In this document: one piece after another, positions 20,106 to 28,569 of the stretch | Layout of the letters: every line of letters begins with the position of its first letter | Numbering within the stretch: the stretch's first letter is position 1 | DNA from: Aromatoleum tolulyticum | Lineage (GTDB): Bacteria > Pseudomonadota > Gammaproteobacteria > Burkholderiales > Rhodocyclaceae | Direction of reading: 5' to 3' | Length of the DNA stretch: 64,000 nucleotides | Assembly (NCBI RefSeq): GCF_900156155.1 | Contig: NZ_FTMD01000002.1 | Span: 371,152 to 435,151, forward strand | Program-made: the position numbers and the translations under genes | Notes under the pieces: generated by a model | Databases searched by the model: none | Seen by the model: only the letters and a program-made list of their open reading frames with translations | Told to the model about the DNA's origin: nothing

Positions 20106-21773
20106 TCAGGCGTTGCAGGTGGCGCGCGCCACGGCGGCACGCACCTGGGCGAGGTCGAGCGCGCGCCAGCGCGCGGCGACGTGCTGGTCGGGGCGGACGA
20201 GGTAACTCGTGCCTTCGCGCAGGTCGTAGCGCTCGCGCACCCGGCCCTTCGCGTCGATCAGGGTCGTCAGGCCGGCGGGCGCGGTGCCGCGTTCGGCGAC
20301 GACGATCGCCTCGACCGCAATCGGCGCGTCGATCAGGCCGCGCAGCGCCTGCGCGCTCGCCGCATCCAGCGCGCCCGCGTCCGGGACGTAGTGCAGCAAC
20401 TGGAAGCGGTTGCCGACCGCGCCGAGCAGCCATTGCGTGCCGTCGGCCGTCGCGATCGGCGCGTCGTCCATCGGCGCACCGGGAATCATGTTGCCGGCGA
20501 ACACGTCCGAATCGGCTGTGTTCAGGCGCGAATCGGCAAGGAAGCTCGGCACCGACAGGCGGCCGGAATTGACCAATGCGCGGGCGAACGGGAACTGCTC
20601 GGCGAGGCCCAGCACCGCGTTGCGGAAGGTCTTGCTGACGGCACTTTTCGGCGTGATGAAGTCGGTGGAGCGCGTCGAGTTCATGATGTTCTCGTCGGCG
20701 GCGTAGCAGCGCTCGTCCGAGTAGGTGTCGAGCAGCGTCGCCGGCGCCTTGCCGTCCATCACCAGCTTCAGCTTCCACACCAGGTTGTCGGTGTCCTGGA
20801 TGCCGGAGTTGGCGCCCCGCGCGCCGAAGGGCGAGACCTGATGCGCCGCATCGCCGACAAAGAGCACGCGGCCGTGATTGAAACGGTTCATGCGGCGACA
20901 CTGGAAAGTGTAGACGCTGACCCACTCGAGCTCGAATTCCCGATCATCGCCAAGCATCGCCTTGATGCGCGGGATCACGTTCTCGGGCTTCTTCTCTTCC
21001 TCCGGATCGGCGTTCCAGCCGAGCTGGAAGTCGATGCGGAAGACGTTGTCGGCCTGGCGATGCAGCAACACCGACTGGTTGCGATGGAAAGGCGGGTCGA
21101 ACCAGAACCAGCGCTCGGTCGGGAAGTCCGCCTTCATCACGACATCGGCGATCAGGAAGCGGTCCATGAAGATCTTGCCGTCGATGTCGAGGCCCAGCAT
21201 CGTGCGGATCGGACTGCGCGCACCGTCGGCGACGATCAGCCAGTCGGCGGACAGCGTGTAGGCGCCGTCCGGCGTCTCGACACGCAAGGTCGCCTGCTCC
21301 GCGTCAGGGGTCACTCCGATCACGTTGTTCCTGAAGCGGATCTCGAGGTTCGGCAGCAGACGCGCACGCTTGATCAGGTCGTCTTCGAGGTAATACTGCT
21401 GCAGGTTGATCATGCCCGGGCGGTGATGGTCCGGCTCCGGGCACAGGTTGAAGTTGAACACTTCCTCCTCGCGGAAGAAGGTGCGGCCGACGTTCCACGA
21501 CACGCCCTTCTGCACCATTTCTTCCGCGCAGCCCAGGCGGTCGAGCACTTCGAGGGTGCGCTTGGCGTAGCACACGCCGCGCGAGCCTATGGACACGGTG
21601 TCGTCGTTGTCGAGGAGCAGCACGCGCAGCCCCTGCTGCGCGAGGTCGATCGCGGCACTCAGGCCGACCGGGCCGGCACCGACAATCACCACGGGACAGT
21701 GCCCGTCACGCCCTTCGGCGATCTCCGGCGGGCGGACGTAATCGAACTTCGGGTATTGGAACGTGCTCAGCAC
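20106..21773 (-). CDS. FAD-dependent aromatic monooxygenase (MhpA/PheA-like)
   Basis: Class A flavoprotein hydroxylase of 555 aa. Rossmann FAD motif VVIVGAGPVGLSAAIDLA lies near residue 30, the DG motif VADGARSPIR in the middle and the second FAD motif RVLFVGDAAHQVSPFGARG near 290. A C-terminal thioredoxin-like domain follows, as in 3-(3-hydroxyphenyl)propionate and phenol hydroxylases. A GGAGGAG site six bases before GTG at 21773 sets the start. Expected reaction: NAD(P)H- and O2-dependent hydroxylation of a phenolic acid. With the VOC, FAH and acetoacetate-CoA ligase genes it forms a likely aromatic pathway; the substrate is unknown. Confidence 0.9.
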   Translation of the reverse strand: MLSTFQYPKFDYVRPPEIAEGRDGHCPVVIVGAGPVGLSAAIDLAQQGLRVLLLDNDDTVSIGSRGVCYAKRTLEVLDRLGCAEEMVQKGVSWNVGRTFFREEEVFNFNLCPEPDHHRPGMINLQQYYLEDDLIKRARLLPNLEIRFRNNVIGVTPDAEQATLRVETPDGAYTLSADWLIVADGARSPIRTMLGLDIDGKIFMDRFLIADVVMKADFPTERWFWFDPPFHRNQSVLLHRQADNVFRIDFQLGWNADPEEEKKPENVIPRIKAMLGDDREFELEWVSVYTFQCRRMNRFNHGRVLFVGDAAHQVSPFGARGANSGIQDTDNLVWKLKLVMDGKAPATLLDTYSDERCYAADENIMNSTRSTDFITPKSAVSKTFRNAVLGLAEQFPFARALVNSGRLSVPSFLADSRLNTADSDVFAGNMIPGAPMDDAPIATADGTQWLLGAVGNRFQLLHYVPDAGALDAASAQALRGLIDAPIAVEAIVVAERGTAPAGLTTLIDAKGRVRERYDLREGTSYLVRPDQHVAARWRALDLAQVRAAVARATCNA

Positions 21774-21897
21774 GGGTGTCTCCTCCGTTTGTTTCACGTC
21801 TCCGGGCCTGCCTCTTGGCGTGCATGATCCCGGAGTTCGCCACCCACGCGGGGGCGACGCTGTTCGGCTGATTGTTCAGCCCCTGAAAAAATGATTC

Positions 21898-22045
21898 GGA
21901 ACCGTGCGCTCGGGCACCGTGTCCCTCCCCCTTCAAGGGGGCGGAACAGGGGTTTCGGCGAGCACTGCTCGCCGCCTGCGGAGCGGCGAGGCGAAGCCGA
22001 GACTCCCGGTCAGGAGGGGGACGGTTTCTGCGACGTCTGCTTAAC
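21898..22045. repeat. GC-rich palindromic intergenic element
   Basis: The gap between the monooxygenase and the MBL-fold gene contains stacked inverted repeats: CCCCCTTCAAGGGGG near 21930, GGCGAGCACTGCTCGCC near 21958 and further complementary words (CTCCCCC near 21927 and GGAGGGGG near 22013) that can close a larger hairpin. It resembles a REP/BIME-type element. It may act as an mRNA-stabilising or partially terminating structure inside the operon. Confidence 0.5.
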
Positions 22046-22071
22046 CCATCCCGGCGACGGCTCCGGCAGGA

Positions 22072-23034
22072 TCACTCCTGCAGCGAGTGCCACATCTGCC
22101 GGTCGCGCTCGGCGGTCCAGATGCGCGGGTCGCGGATGCCGCTCGCCTCGTCGTGCGCGCGCGTCACGTCGAAGGGCAGGCAGTGCTCGTAGATGAAGAC
22201 CTGCCCGAACTTCGGGTCCATGTTCTTGCGCGTGTGCGCCATCGTCGCCTTCAGGTCCATGCCCAGCCCCACCGCCTCCTGCGCGCTGCGGTACAGCGTC
22301 GACACGAAGTCGCGGGTATAGGCGAGGCCCGAGTCGACCGCCTCGCGGCCGATCAGCGCCGGGCCACGGCCCGGGACCAGCTTGTCGAATTGCATCGCGG
22401 CGAGGTTGTCGAGGGTCTGCGGCCAGTCGGCAAGGTAGGCGTCGCCGGTGTAGCAGGCCGCGTCCGCCTCGACGAGGTCGCCCGAGAAGCAGATGTTCTG
22501 CGACGGCAGGTAGACGATGGTGTCACCCTTGGTGTGGCCGCGGCCGATCTGCTTGATCTTCACTTCGAGCTTGCCCATCCACAGCGTCATCTCGCCTTCG
22601 AAGGTGATCGTCGGCCAGGTCAGGCCCGGCACGCTCTCCACCGCTTGAAACAGGCGCGGGAAGCGGCCGATCTCGGAATCCATGTCCTGCTGGCCGCGCT
22701 CGACGATGAGGTCCCAGGTGTCGCGGCTGGCGATGATCTGCTCGAGCCCTTCGCCCTTGTAACCCGAGGCGCCCAGCACACGCACCGCGTGGTAGTGCGT
22801 CAGCACCACGTATTTGATCGGCTTGTCGGTGATCTCGCGCACCTTGGCGATCACGCCCTGTGCCGCGACGGGCGTGGCGGTGGCGTCGATGATCATCACG
22901 CCGTCGTCGCCGATGATCACGCCGGTGTTCGGGTCGCCTTCGGCCGTATAGGCGTAGGCGTTTTCGGAAAGCTTGTCCCAGCTGATCTTCTTTTCTTCGA
23001 GGTCGGCCTGCGAGGCGAATTTCTTGGTGGTCAT
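22072..23034 (-). CDS. MBL-fold (metallo-beta-lactamase superfamily) hydrolase with altered metal motif
   Basis: A 320-aa cytoplasmic MBL-fold protein. Strands VMIIDATATP and YVVLTHYHAVRVLG are clear. The canonical HxHxDH is H80-Y-H82-A-V-R here, so the acidic and third His ligands of the motif are replaced by Val and Arg. Later ligands seem kept (GRGHTKGDT, SGDLVEADA). It is the first gene of the minus-strand aromatic-type run, 298 bp upstream of the monooxygenase. Possible role: hydrolysis of a thioester or lactone intermediate; an inactive or single-metal enzyme is also possible. Confidence 0.85.
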   Translation of the reverse strand: MTTKKFASQADLEEKKISWDKLSENAYAYTAEGDPNTGVIIGDDGVMIIDATATPVAAQGVIAKVREITDKPIKYVVLTHYHAVRVLGASGYKGEGLEQIIASRDTWDLIVERGQQDMDSEIGRFPRLFQAVESVPGLTWPTITFEGEMTLWMGKLEVKIKQIGRGHTKGDTIVYLPSQNICFSGDLVEADAACYTGDAYLADWPQTLDNLAAMQFDKLVPGRGPALIGREAVDSGLAYTRDFVSTLYRSAQEAVGLGMDLKATMAHTRKNMDPKFGQVFIYEHCLPFDVTRAHDEASGIRDPRIWTAERDRQMWHSLQE

Positions 23035-23077
23035 GGTCTTGGGGGTCTCTGTTGGTATGGATGCACGATATGAATCC

Positions 23078-23121
23078 TAGACATAAATTCGTCTATACGC
23101 AACCGATTCGCTATTTGCGAA
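23078..23121. promoter_or_regulatory. two inverted repeats upstream of the MBL-fold gene
   Basis: TAGAC and GTCTA flank 8 bp at 23078-23095, and TTCGC and GCGAA flank 5 bp at 23107-23121. They lie 44 to 87 bp upstream of the start of the aromatic-type operon, in an AT-rich patch suited to a promoter, and look like operator sites. No regulator gene is adjacent, so the cognate factor must lie elsewhere. Confidence 0.5.
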
Positions 23122-23179
23122 TTTCAAGACCAGATGCGGCCGCCTCGAGATCTCACTGCCCGACCGTGAACGTGCGAAC

Positions 23180-23206
23180 GCCGATCACTCTCTCCGAGTG
23201 ATCGGC
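23180..23206. terminator. strong hairpin downstream of the phasin gene
   Basis: GCCGATCACT and AGTGATCGGC form a perfect 10-bp stem around a 7-nt loop. It lies about 220 bp beyond the phasin stop and upstream of the MBL-fold gene. No U-tract follows on either strand. It may separate the two transcription units. The rest of 23122-23422 contains no supportable gene. Confidence 0.5.
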
Positions 23207-23422
23207 GGCATAGGGCAACCTGGGAAAAAGAAGATCGAGCGCCTCTCGCCGACTGGCTGCAGACGCTGGCGCTGCATGCAGTCACGAGCCTCACCGCGGC
23301 GGACCACGCACGACGACGTGCGCGTCCGCATGAGGGGAGGTATAGAGCAGCATGTCGGGGCCGGTTCGCGACCTCGAAGGCGGCACGACCCGCGTTCGGA
23401 TCGTGCGCGTGCGAGGTCTGGC

Positions 23423-23914
23423 TTACGCAGCCTTGTTCTGTTGACGGCTCTTCGCAACGGACGCTGCCCAGGAGTCACCGGTTTCGGCGAACGATCCCGC
23501 TGCGGTTGCGGAAAGGTCCCGCAAGGTGCGCTCGAAGAGGTTGAACGCCCCCTTCCAGTCCTCCGACATCGGGAACGCCACCGCGGGGACGGCAAGCTGG
23601 CTTCCGAGCACACGCGCAGACTCGACCTGTGCGGTCGATACCGCCTCGTAGCTATCCTTGGCGTAGGCGAGCGTCTTCTCGAACAGCGACTGCCCTAACG
23701 CCATTGGCAAGGCTGCCGGGTCGGCGGCTGGCTTTCCGGTCGCTGCGGCTTTCGTCGCCGCAACACACTCCTTCAACGCTTCGCGAGAAACGGCAAGGGT
23801 GCTTTGAGTCAGACGCTCGGTGCAATCCAGATAGACGCCGGACAATGCCATGAAGGCATCTACGGTGTTCGTGAAGGATCGCTCAATGCTGGTGTGGGGT
23901 TTGGTTGTCATCAT
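23423..23914 (-). CDS. phasin family protein
   Basis: A 163-aa, Ala-rich, mostly helical protein without signal peptide, fitting Phasin_2-type proteins that coat polyhydroxyalkanoate granules. Typical traits are amphipathic helices (ERSFTNTVDAFMALSGVYLDC, given in part), a low-complexity hinge (AAATGKPAADPAAL) and a second helical block with AYAKDSYEAVSTAQVESA. An AAAGGA site precedes the double ATG at 23914. It is monocistronic, with noncoding sequence on both sides. Confidence 0.75.
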   Translation of the reverse strand: MMTTKPHTSIERSFTNTVDAFMALSGVYLDCTERLTQSTLAVSREALKECVAATKAAATGKPAADPAALPMALGQSLFEKTLAYAKDSYEAVSTAQVESARVLGSQLAVPAVAFPMSEDWKGAFNLFERTLRDLSATAAGSFAETGDSWAASVAKSRQQNKAA

Positions 23915-24099
23915 GATTCCTTTCGCAAATCTTCATGCAACAGGAACCCCTGACATATGGCTTGCCATTGATCCTGTCGCATGGGGTGTGCCGCTCATCG
24001 GCAAATGCCCGCGGCGGAGTCGGGAGTAAACCGAGTATGGCCTCTCACGACCACGAGTCCACCGTTACTTTGTAACGCTTGCGAGGAGCCGCGGAAACT

Positions 24100-25188
24100 T
24101 CAGCTGTCGGAAAGGCGCTTCCGCTTCTGGTCATACATCAATTGATCTGCCTGAAGAAGGTAGTCGGAGAGGCTCTGTTCCGACCCCGGATCACACTGCA
24201 CGATTCCGGTGCTGAACGAGATCCGGTAGGGACAGTCCGGTCGCAGCGCATACTCTGCGAGGCTTTGCTGCATCCGGGCCAGGAGCACGTCCGGCTGCGA
24301 CGTGTCGATCGTGAACACGGCAAACTCGTCGCCACCGATACGGGCAATCACGTCGGCGTCGCGAAAACACTGCTGCAGGATGTGCGCCATATCGACGATG
24401 AGGTCGTCGCCGACATCGTGCCCATATGCGTCATTGATCGCCTTCAAGCCGTCGATATCGATGAAAACGAGGACACTTGGCACCTGCAGGCGGCGGGCAA
24501 GCTTGAAACTGCGCTCGGCGTGCAGGAAGAAACCCCGCCGGTTCAGGAGGCCGGTCATCATGTCGGTGACCGAGATCCTGTGGATTTCCTCTTCCACGGA
24601 GTCCCGCCTGAGCAACTCGACCGCGTGAAGTCGGGCGGCCTCTTCAATCTCGCTCGCCTTTGTGACGATCCGGTCTTCGAGCGACTTCCGGAAGCTGACA
24701 TTGCCGAGTGCTGCGCCAGTGATCTCGCCGAGCAGCCGCAGGGTCGGAATCAATCGCGCGAGCTCCTTCCGGTACCCCTGCCGATACCACACCGACACCA
24801 GTGCCCCCACCGGCCGGACCGGCGGAAACGGATATGCAATCAGGCTCGCAATGCCCAGCGCCGTGAGTTCGTCCTCACGCATGCCCGAATCCGGTGCAAT
24901 CGCGGGCAGCAGGATCGGGGTCCGGTCGGCCATGGCGCGTCGTGCATGGTGCAGCAACGCCGACGCTTCCGGCGTCGGCATGGGCCGATGGTGACGGCCG
25001 AACTCCGAGACGAACTCACGCTCGCCGTCATGCACGACCAAAAGGCTCCCGTCCGAATGGAGAAGGTCCGGGATGGCCCGCCCCGCCAGTGCGAGGATCC
25101 CCCCCAGGTCGGAAGCCTGCAAAAAATCACGCGCAAGGGCAAGCAGGCGTCGCAGCACCACGGAACTTTCCGCCGTTCCCTGTGCCAT
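24100..25188 (-). CDS. diguanylate cyclase (GAF-like sensor + GGDEF)
   Basis: A 362-aa soluble protein. Residues about 10-165 look like a GAF domain. A linker helix (RKSLEDRIVTKASEIEE) leads to a GGDEF domain at about 200-360. The active-site loop is ARIGGDEFAVF, with the metal-binding Asp in VFIDIDGLKAIND, so c-di-GMP synthesis is expected. No RxxD inhibitory site is seen at the usual place (five residues before GGDEF). The window also contains an HD-GYP protein at 52384, with the opposite activity, but they are not linked. Confidence 0.9.
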   Translation of the reverse strand: MAQGTAESSVVLRRLLALARDFLQASDLGGILALAGRAIPDLLHSDGSLLVVHDGEREFVSEFGRHHRPMPTPEASALLHHARRAMADRTPILLPAIAPDSGMREDELTALGIASLIAYPFPPVRPVGALVSVWYRQGYRKELARLIPTLRLLGEITGAALGNVSFRKSLEDRIVTKASEIEEAARLHAVELLRRDSVEEEIHRISVTDMMTGLLNRRGFFLHAERSFKLARRLQVPSVLVFIDIDGLKAINDAYGHDVGDDLIVDMAHILQQCFRDADVIARIGGDEFAVFTIDTSQPDVLLARMQQSLAEYALRPDCPYRISFSTGIVQCDPGSEQSLSDYLLQADQLMYDQKRKRLSDS

Positions 25189-25267
25189 CGCAGTCCTCCC
25201 TCAGTGATTGCCCTGTGACGTGGCGCGACAAGAACCGGCGGGACAATCCGCCTGGGCCTGCAACCAG

Positions 25268-25999
25268 TCAGGACTCGACCAACGTTAGCAGAATATCCGG
25301 GTACCAGGCGCAGTTCAGCCCCAGCGCCTCGTCCAGCTGGAGATCGCGCGTGCCGACATCGAGCCGCGCCGAATGCACGCCGAGCAGCATCCACGGCAGG
25401 TCGCCATAGCTGGGCGGCGGATTGGCCGCTCGCATGACCACGGGCGCGCCGCTGGTGCCGCGGTGGGTGCGCGCGTCGGTGAGGAAATAGCCCTCCCCCT
25501 GGAAACGCAATCCGAACGACGACGCGATAACCGCATGACGCACCACCGGCATGTGGTGCAAGGTGTCGTGGAAGCCGAGCGGAAAGCCTACGACCAGCAG
25601 CGAGGTGCCGATTTCAATGTGATCGAGCCGACCCGGCAGATGCGCCGGCGTGAAGGCACGATAAACGGTCCGCGCGGGGAGCGCCGCGCGATCGATCTCG
25701 AGGACCGCCACGTCGATGCCGCCGGCCGCATCGAAGCCCTGGCGCCACAGGCTCTGGCCATCGCGATAAAGGGGTATCGAAAAACCCGTCGATTCCGCGA
25801 GGTTGTCCGGGTTGTTGTGCAGTTCAAGTTCGATCCGGTCCGGGAAGTGCTCGGTGGGCTTGTCGAACAGCACATGCCGGCTCGTGACGAGGAAGAGGCG
25901 CTGATCCTGCCCGAAGAAGAAGCCGCTGGCATTGGTCAATTGCCGCTGGCGATCGAAGGTGACGATGCGCACAGTCGTCAGGAGAAGGGTTTCGATCAT
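25268..25999 (-). CDS. trypsin-like serine peptidase domain protein
   Basis: A 243-aa protein with a chymotrypsin-like triad: His in VTSRHVL (about 41), Asp in GGIDVAVLE (about 95) and Ser in HRGTSGAPV (about 183). There is no PDZ domain, and no clear signal peptide when started at 25999, so it may be cytoplasmic, unlike DegP/HtrA. The start is uncertain: no good ribosome site is seen at 25999 or at the upstream ATG at 26077. Homologues of this compact type are generally uncharacterised. It stands alone between a GGDEF gene and nemA. Confidence 0.75.
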   Translation of the reverse strand: MIETLLLTTVRIVTFDRQRQLTNASGFFFGQDQRLFLVTSRHVLFDKPTEHFPDRIELELHNNPDNLAESTGFSIPLYRDGQSLWRQGFDAAGGIDVAVLEIDRAALPARTVYRAFTPAHLPGRLDHIEIGTSLLVVGFPLGFHDTLHHMPVVRHAVIASSFGLRFQGEGYFLTDARTHRGTSGAPVVMRAANPPPSYGDLPWMLLGVHSARLDVGTRDLQLDEALGLNCAWYPDILLTLVES

Positions 26000-26228
26000 T
26001 CGCAGCGCACCGTGATGGGATGCGCGACCGGGCGGAATCCGGCCGTGACAATGGATAGTCCTCACACTCGCGCGCATGGGGAAGGTGCGAACGACCCGAG
26101 CCGTGCGTGCCGCGTTGTGCTATTCCCGCAGAGGCTACGGGCAGATTACCACCGTGCGGCCCGCAGGGGCGCCGAGTTTCCCCGGCAGCGGCATGAATGC
26201 GGGGGAATCCGGCTGCAATCGAACGGTT

Positions 26229-26260
26229 CATGGCGGGAAGTGCTGCGTCTTCCCGCCATG
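26229..26260 (-). terminator. hairpin terminator downstream of nemA
   Basis: CATGGCGGGAAG and CTTCCCGCCATG form a perfect 12-bp stem with an 8-nt loop, 38 bp beyond the nemA stop. There is no U-tract, but the position and strength fit a transcription end. The rest of the 26000-26297 gap shows no gene. Confidence 0.6.
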
Positions 26261-26297
26261 CGTCGGCAACCTTGCCGGATTCGTGCTGCGACTGATG

Positions 26298-27398
26298 CTA
26301 CGCCGCAGCCGCCTCCAGCGCCGGGTAGTCGATATAGCCTTCCGGTCCGGGCGCGTAGAAGGTCTTGGGGTTCGGCGCGTTGAGCGGCGCATTGCGCTTC
26401 AGGCGCGGCACCAGGTCCGGATTCGCGATGAACAGCCGGCCGAACGCCACCGCATCGGCCCGGCCCGATTCCACGGCCTCGACCGCCATCGCACCGTCGT
26501 AGCCGTTGTTGGCGATGTAGGTGCCCTTGAACGTCCGGCGCGCCCAGGCGAAGTCGAAGCCGGGTACGTCGCGCGGACCGCCGGTGGCGCCTTCCACGAA
26601 ATGGATGAACGCGATGCCGCGCTTGTTCAGCTCCTCGACGAGATGGCCGAAAACCGCCTGCGGGTTGCTGTCCGACAGGTCGTTCGCGGGGGTGACCGGC
26701 GACAGGCGGATACCGACGCGGCCCGCGCCGATCTCTGCGATCACCCCGTCGATCACTTCGAGCGCGAAGCGGACGCGGTTCTCCACCGAACCGCCGTACT
26801 GGTCGGTGCGCCGGTTCGCGCCATCGCGCAGGAACTGGTCGACCAGATAGCCGTTGGCGCCGTGGATCTCTACCCCGTCGAAGCCCGCACGGATCGCGTT
26901 CGCGGCGGCACGCCGGAACTCCTGTACGACCTCGGCGATCTCCTCGACGCTCAATGCACGCGGCTCCGGCACCTCGACCTTGCCGTTGTGCGTATAGGCC
27001 ACGACCTTGGGCTTCACCGCCGACGGGGCAACCGGCTGGGCGCCGCCCGTGAGGTCCGGGTGCGTGATGCGACCGACATGCCAGATCTGCGCGACGATCT
27101 TCGAGCCGGCCGCATGCACCGCCTGCGTGATCGCCTTCCAGCCCTCGACCTGGGCATCCGAATAGATGCCCGGCGTCGCCATGTAGCCCTTGCCCAGCGG
27201 CGACACCTGGGTGCCTTCGCTGATGATGAGGCCCGCATTGCTGCGCTGGCGGTAGTACTCGACGTTCATCGTGCTGCCGGGAATGTCGCCGGCCGCCTCA
27301 TCGGCGCGGCTGCGCGTCAGCGGCGCCATCACGACGCGGTTGGCGACCTCGATGTCGCCGATGCGGGTGGGCTGGAAGAGCTTGCGGGTAGTGTTCAT
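26298..27398 (-). CDS. nemA: Old Yellow Enzyme-family ene-reductase (N-ethylmaleimide reductase type)
   Basis: FMN-dependent NAD(P)H oxidoreductase of 366 aa that reduces activated C=C bonds, quinones or nitro compounds. Key motifs: VVMAPLTRSRA at the N-terminus, QIWHVGRITHPD, FDGVEIHGANGYL with the substrate-binding His-Gly-Ala-Asn and FGRLFIANPDLV for FMN phosphate binding. GGAAG lies upstream of the ATG at 27398. Divergent from a LysR gene, 145 bp apart, with an inverted repeat in the gap; regulation by that LysR protein is likely. Confidence 0.92.
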   Translation of the reverse strand: MNTTRKLFQPTRIGDIEVANRVVMAPLTRSRADEAAGDIPGSTMNVEYYRQRSNAGLIISEGTQVSPLGKGYMATPGIYSDAQVEGWKAITQAVHAAGSKIVAQIWHVGRITHPDLTGGAQPVAPSAVKPKVVAYTHNGKVEVPEPRALSVEEIAEVVQEFRRAAANAIRAGFDGVEIHGANGYLVDQFLRDGANRRTDQYGGSVENRVRFALEVIDGVIAEIGAGRVGIRLSPVTPANDLSDSNPQAVFGHLVEELNKRGIAFIHFVEGATGGPRDVPGFDFAWARRTFKGTYIANNGYDGAMAVEAVESGRADAVAFGRLFIANPDLVPRLKRNAPLNAPNPKTFYAPGPEGYIDYPALEAAAA

Positions 27399-27512
27399 GG
27401 GTCGGGCTTCCTTCGTGAATCGCAATCGGGAATGGGATCAGTCACCTGATCGACTTGGGGCGATTATGTCCATGCCTGCCCCGATGGAGTAGCCCGCATC
27501 GGTGATAGCATC

Positions 27513-27529
27513 TATTCCACACAGGAATA
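27513..27529. promoter_or_regulatory. inverted repeat in the nemA-lysR control region
   Basis: TATTCC and GGAATA flank a 5-bp ACACA centre, a 17-bp perfect inverted repeat ending 14 bp before the lysR start. It has the T-N11-A form of LysR binding sites. Its closeness to the lysR start suggests autorepression as well as control of nemA. Confidence 0.6.
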
Positions 27530-27543
27530 TAACGGGGACCACG

Positions 27544-28497
27544 ATGGATCGCATGCGCCTGATGGAAACCTTCGTCCGCGTCGTCGAAACCGGCAATTTC
27601 TCGGCCGTCGCGCGCGAAGCGCACACCACGCAGTCGGCCGTCAGCAAGCAGGTGCAGGCCCTCGAAAAGCTCATCGGCGCGCCCCTCCTCGTGCGTTCCT
27701 CGCGCAGCCACTCGCTTACCGAGGCAGGCCAGCTCTACTACGAGCGCTGCCGGCAGGTGCTCGACACGCTGGAGGAAGCGCAGCTCGAGGTGCACCGCGC
27801 GGAGCACGAGATCTCCGGCGTCCTGCGCGTCGCCGCCCCGGTCGCCTTCGGGCGCCTGCACATCGTGCCCCGCCTGGCGGCCTTCTATGCGCGCCATCCG
27901 AAGATCAAGGTCCATTTGCAGCTCGACGACGGCTTCGTCGATCTGGTCGCCGCCGGCATCGACGTCGCCTTCCGCGTCGGCGAACTCAAGGACAGCCGCC
28001 TCGTCGCCCGTCGCATCGGCTCCGCCCACCGCGCGACACTCGCCTCGCCCGCCTACCTGGAGCGGCACGGCGAACCGCAACACCTCGACGACCTGCCCCG
28101 CCACAACTGCATCATCTACACCGGCCTCACGACCATCAACGACTGGTCCTACCGCGACGCCGCCGGCCTATCCCACGTCGTCCGCGTCGACGGCAACTTC
28201 CAGTCCAACAGCTCCGAAGCCATCCGCCAGGCCGTCTGCGAAGGGCTCGGCATCAGCTACTCGCCGATCTGGGTGTTCGGCGACGACCTGCGCGCCGGGC
28301 GCGTCAAACCCATCCTCACCCGCTACCGCGCGCCTTCGCTGCCGCTGAACGTCGTCTTCCAGCCGGCACGGCGGCCGTCGCTCAAGGTGAACAGTTTCGT
28401 GAATTACTTTTCGGAAGCGTTCAGCCGCGATCCGGACATTGCGCAGATGCTGACTGCCGACGCGGAGACGACGGATACCCGGGCATTGCAGCGATAA
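27544..28497 (+). CDS. LysR-family transcriptional regulator
   Basis: A 317-aa regulator. The N-terminal winged helix (residues 1-60) contains METFVRVVETGNFSAVAREA and TTQSAVSKQVQALEKLIG, and the LysR effector domain follows from about 88. ATG at 27544 follows a GGGG-type site; the longer frame to 27502 runs through the palindromic operator and is rejected. Divergent from nemA, so it probably senses an electrophile or enone and controls that gene. Confidence 0.9.
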   Translation: MDRMRLMETFVRVVETGNFSAVAREAHTTQSAVSKQVQALEKLIGAPLLVRSSRSHSLTEAGQLYYERCRQVLDTLEEAQLEVHRAEHEISGVLRVAAPVAFGRLHIVPRLAAFYARHPKIKVHLQLDDGFVDLVAAGIDVAFRVGELKDSRLVARRIGSAHRATLASPAYLERHGEPQHLDDLPRHNCIIYTGLTTINDWSYRDAAGLSHVVRVDGNFQSNSSEAIRQAVCEGLGISYSPIWVFGDDLRAGRVKPILTRYRAPSLPLNVVFQPARRPSLKVNSFVNYFSEAFSRDPDIAQMLTADAETTDTRALQR

Positions 28498-28569
28498 CGG
28501 CACGGCCGCGGAAAGGGTGCGGATTCCGAATCGGAATTGTCCGGCTCTCGCCCGTCTGCATCAGCCGCA

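Noticed and set aside
23185-23613. Minus-strand frame of 142 codons overlapping the phasin 3' end
   Set aside because: Arg/Ser-rich translation without domain; overlaps the phasin gene in another frame.
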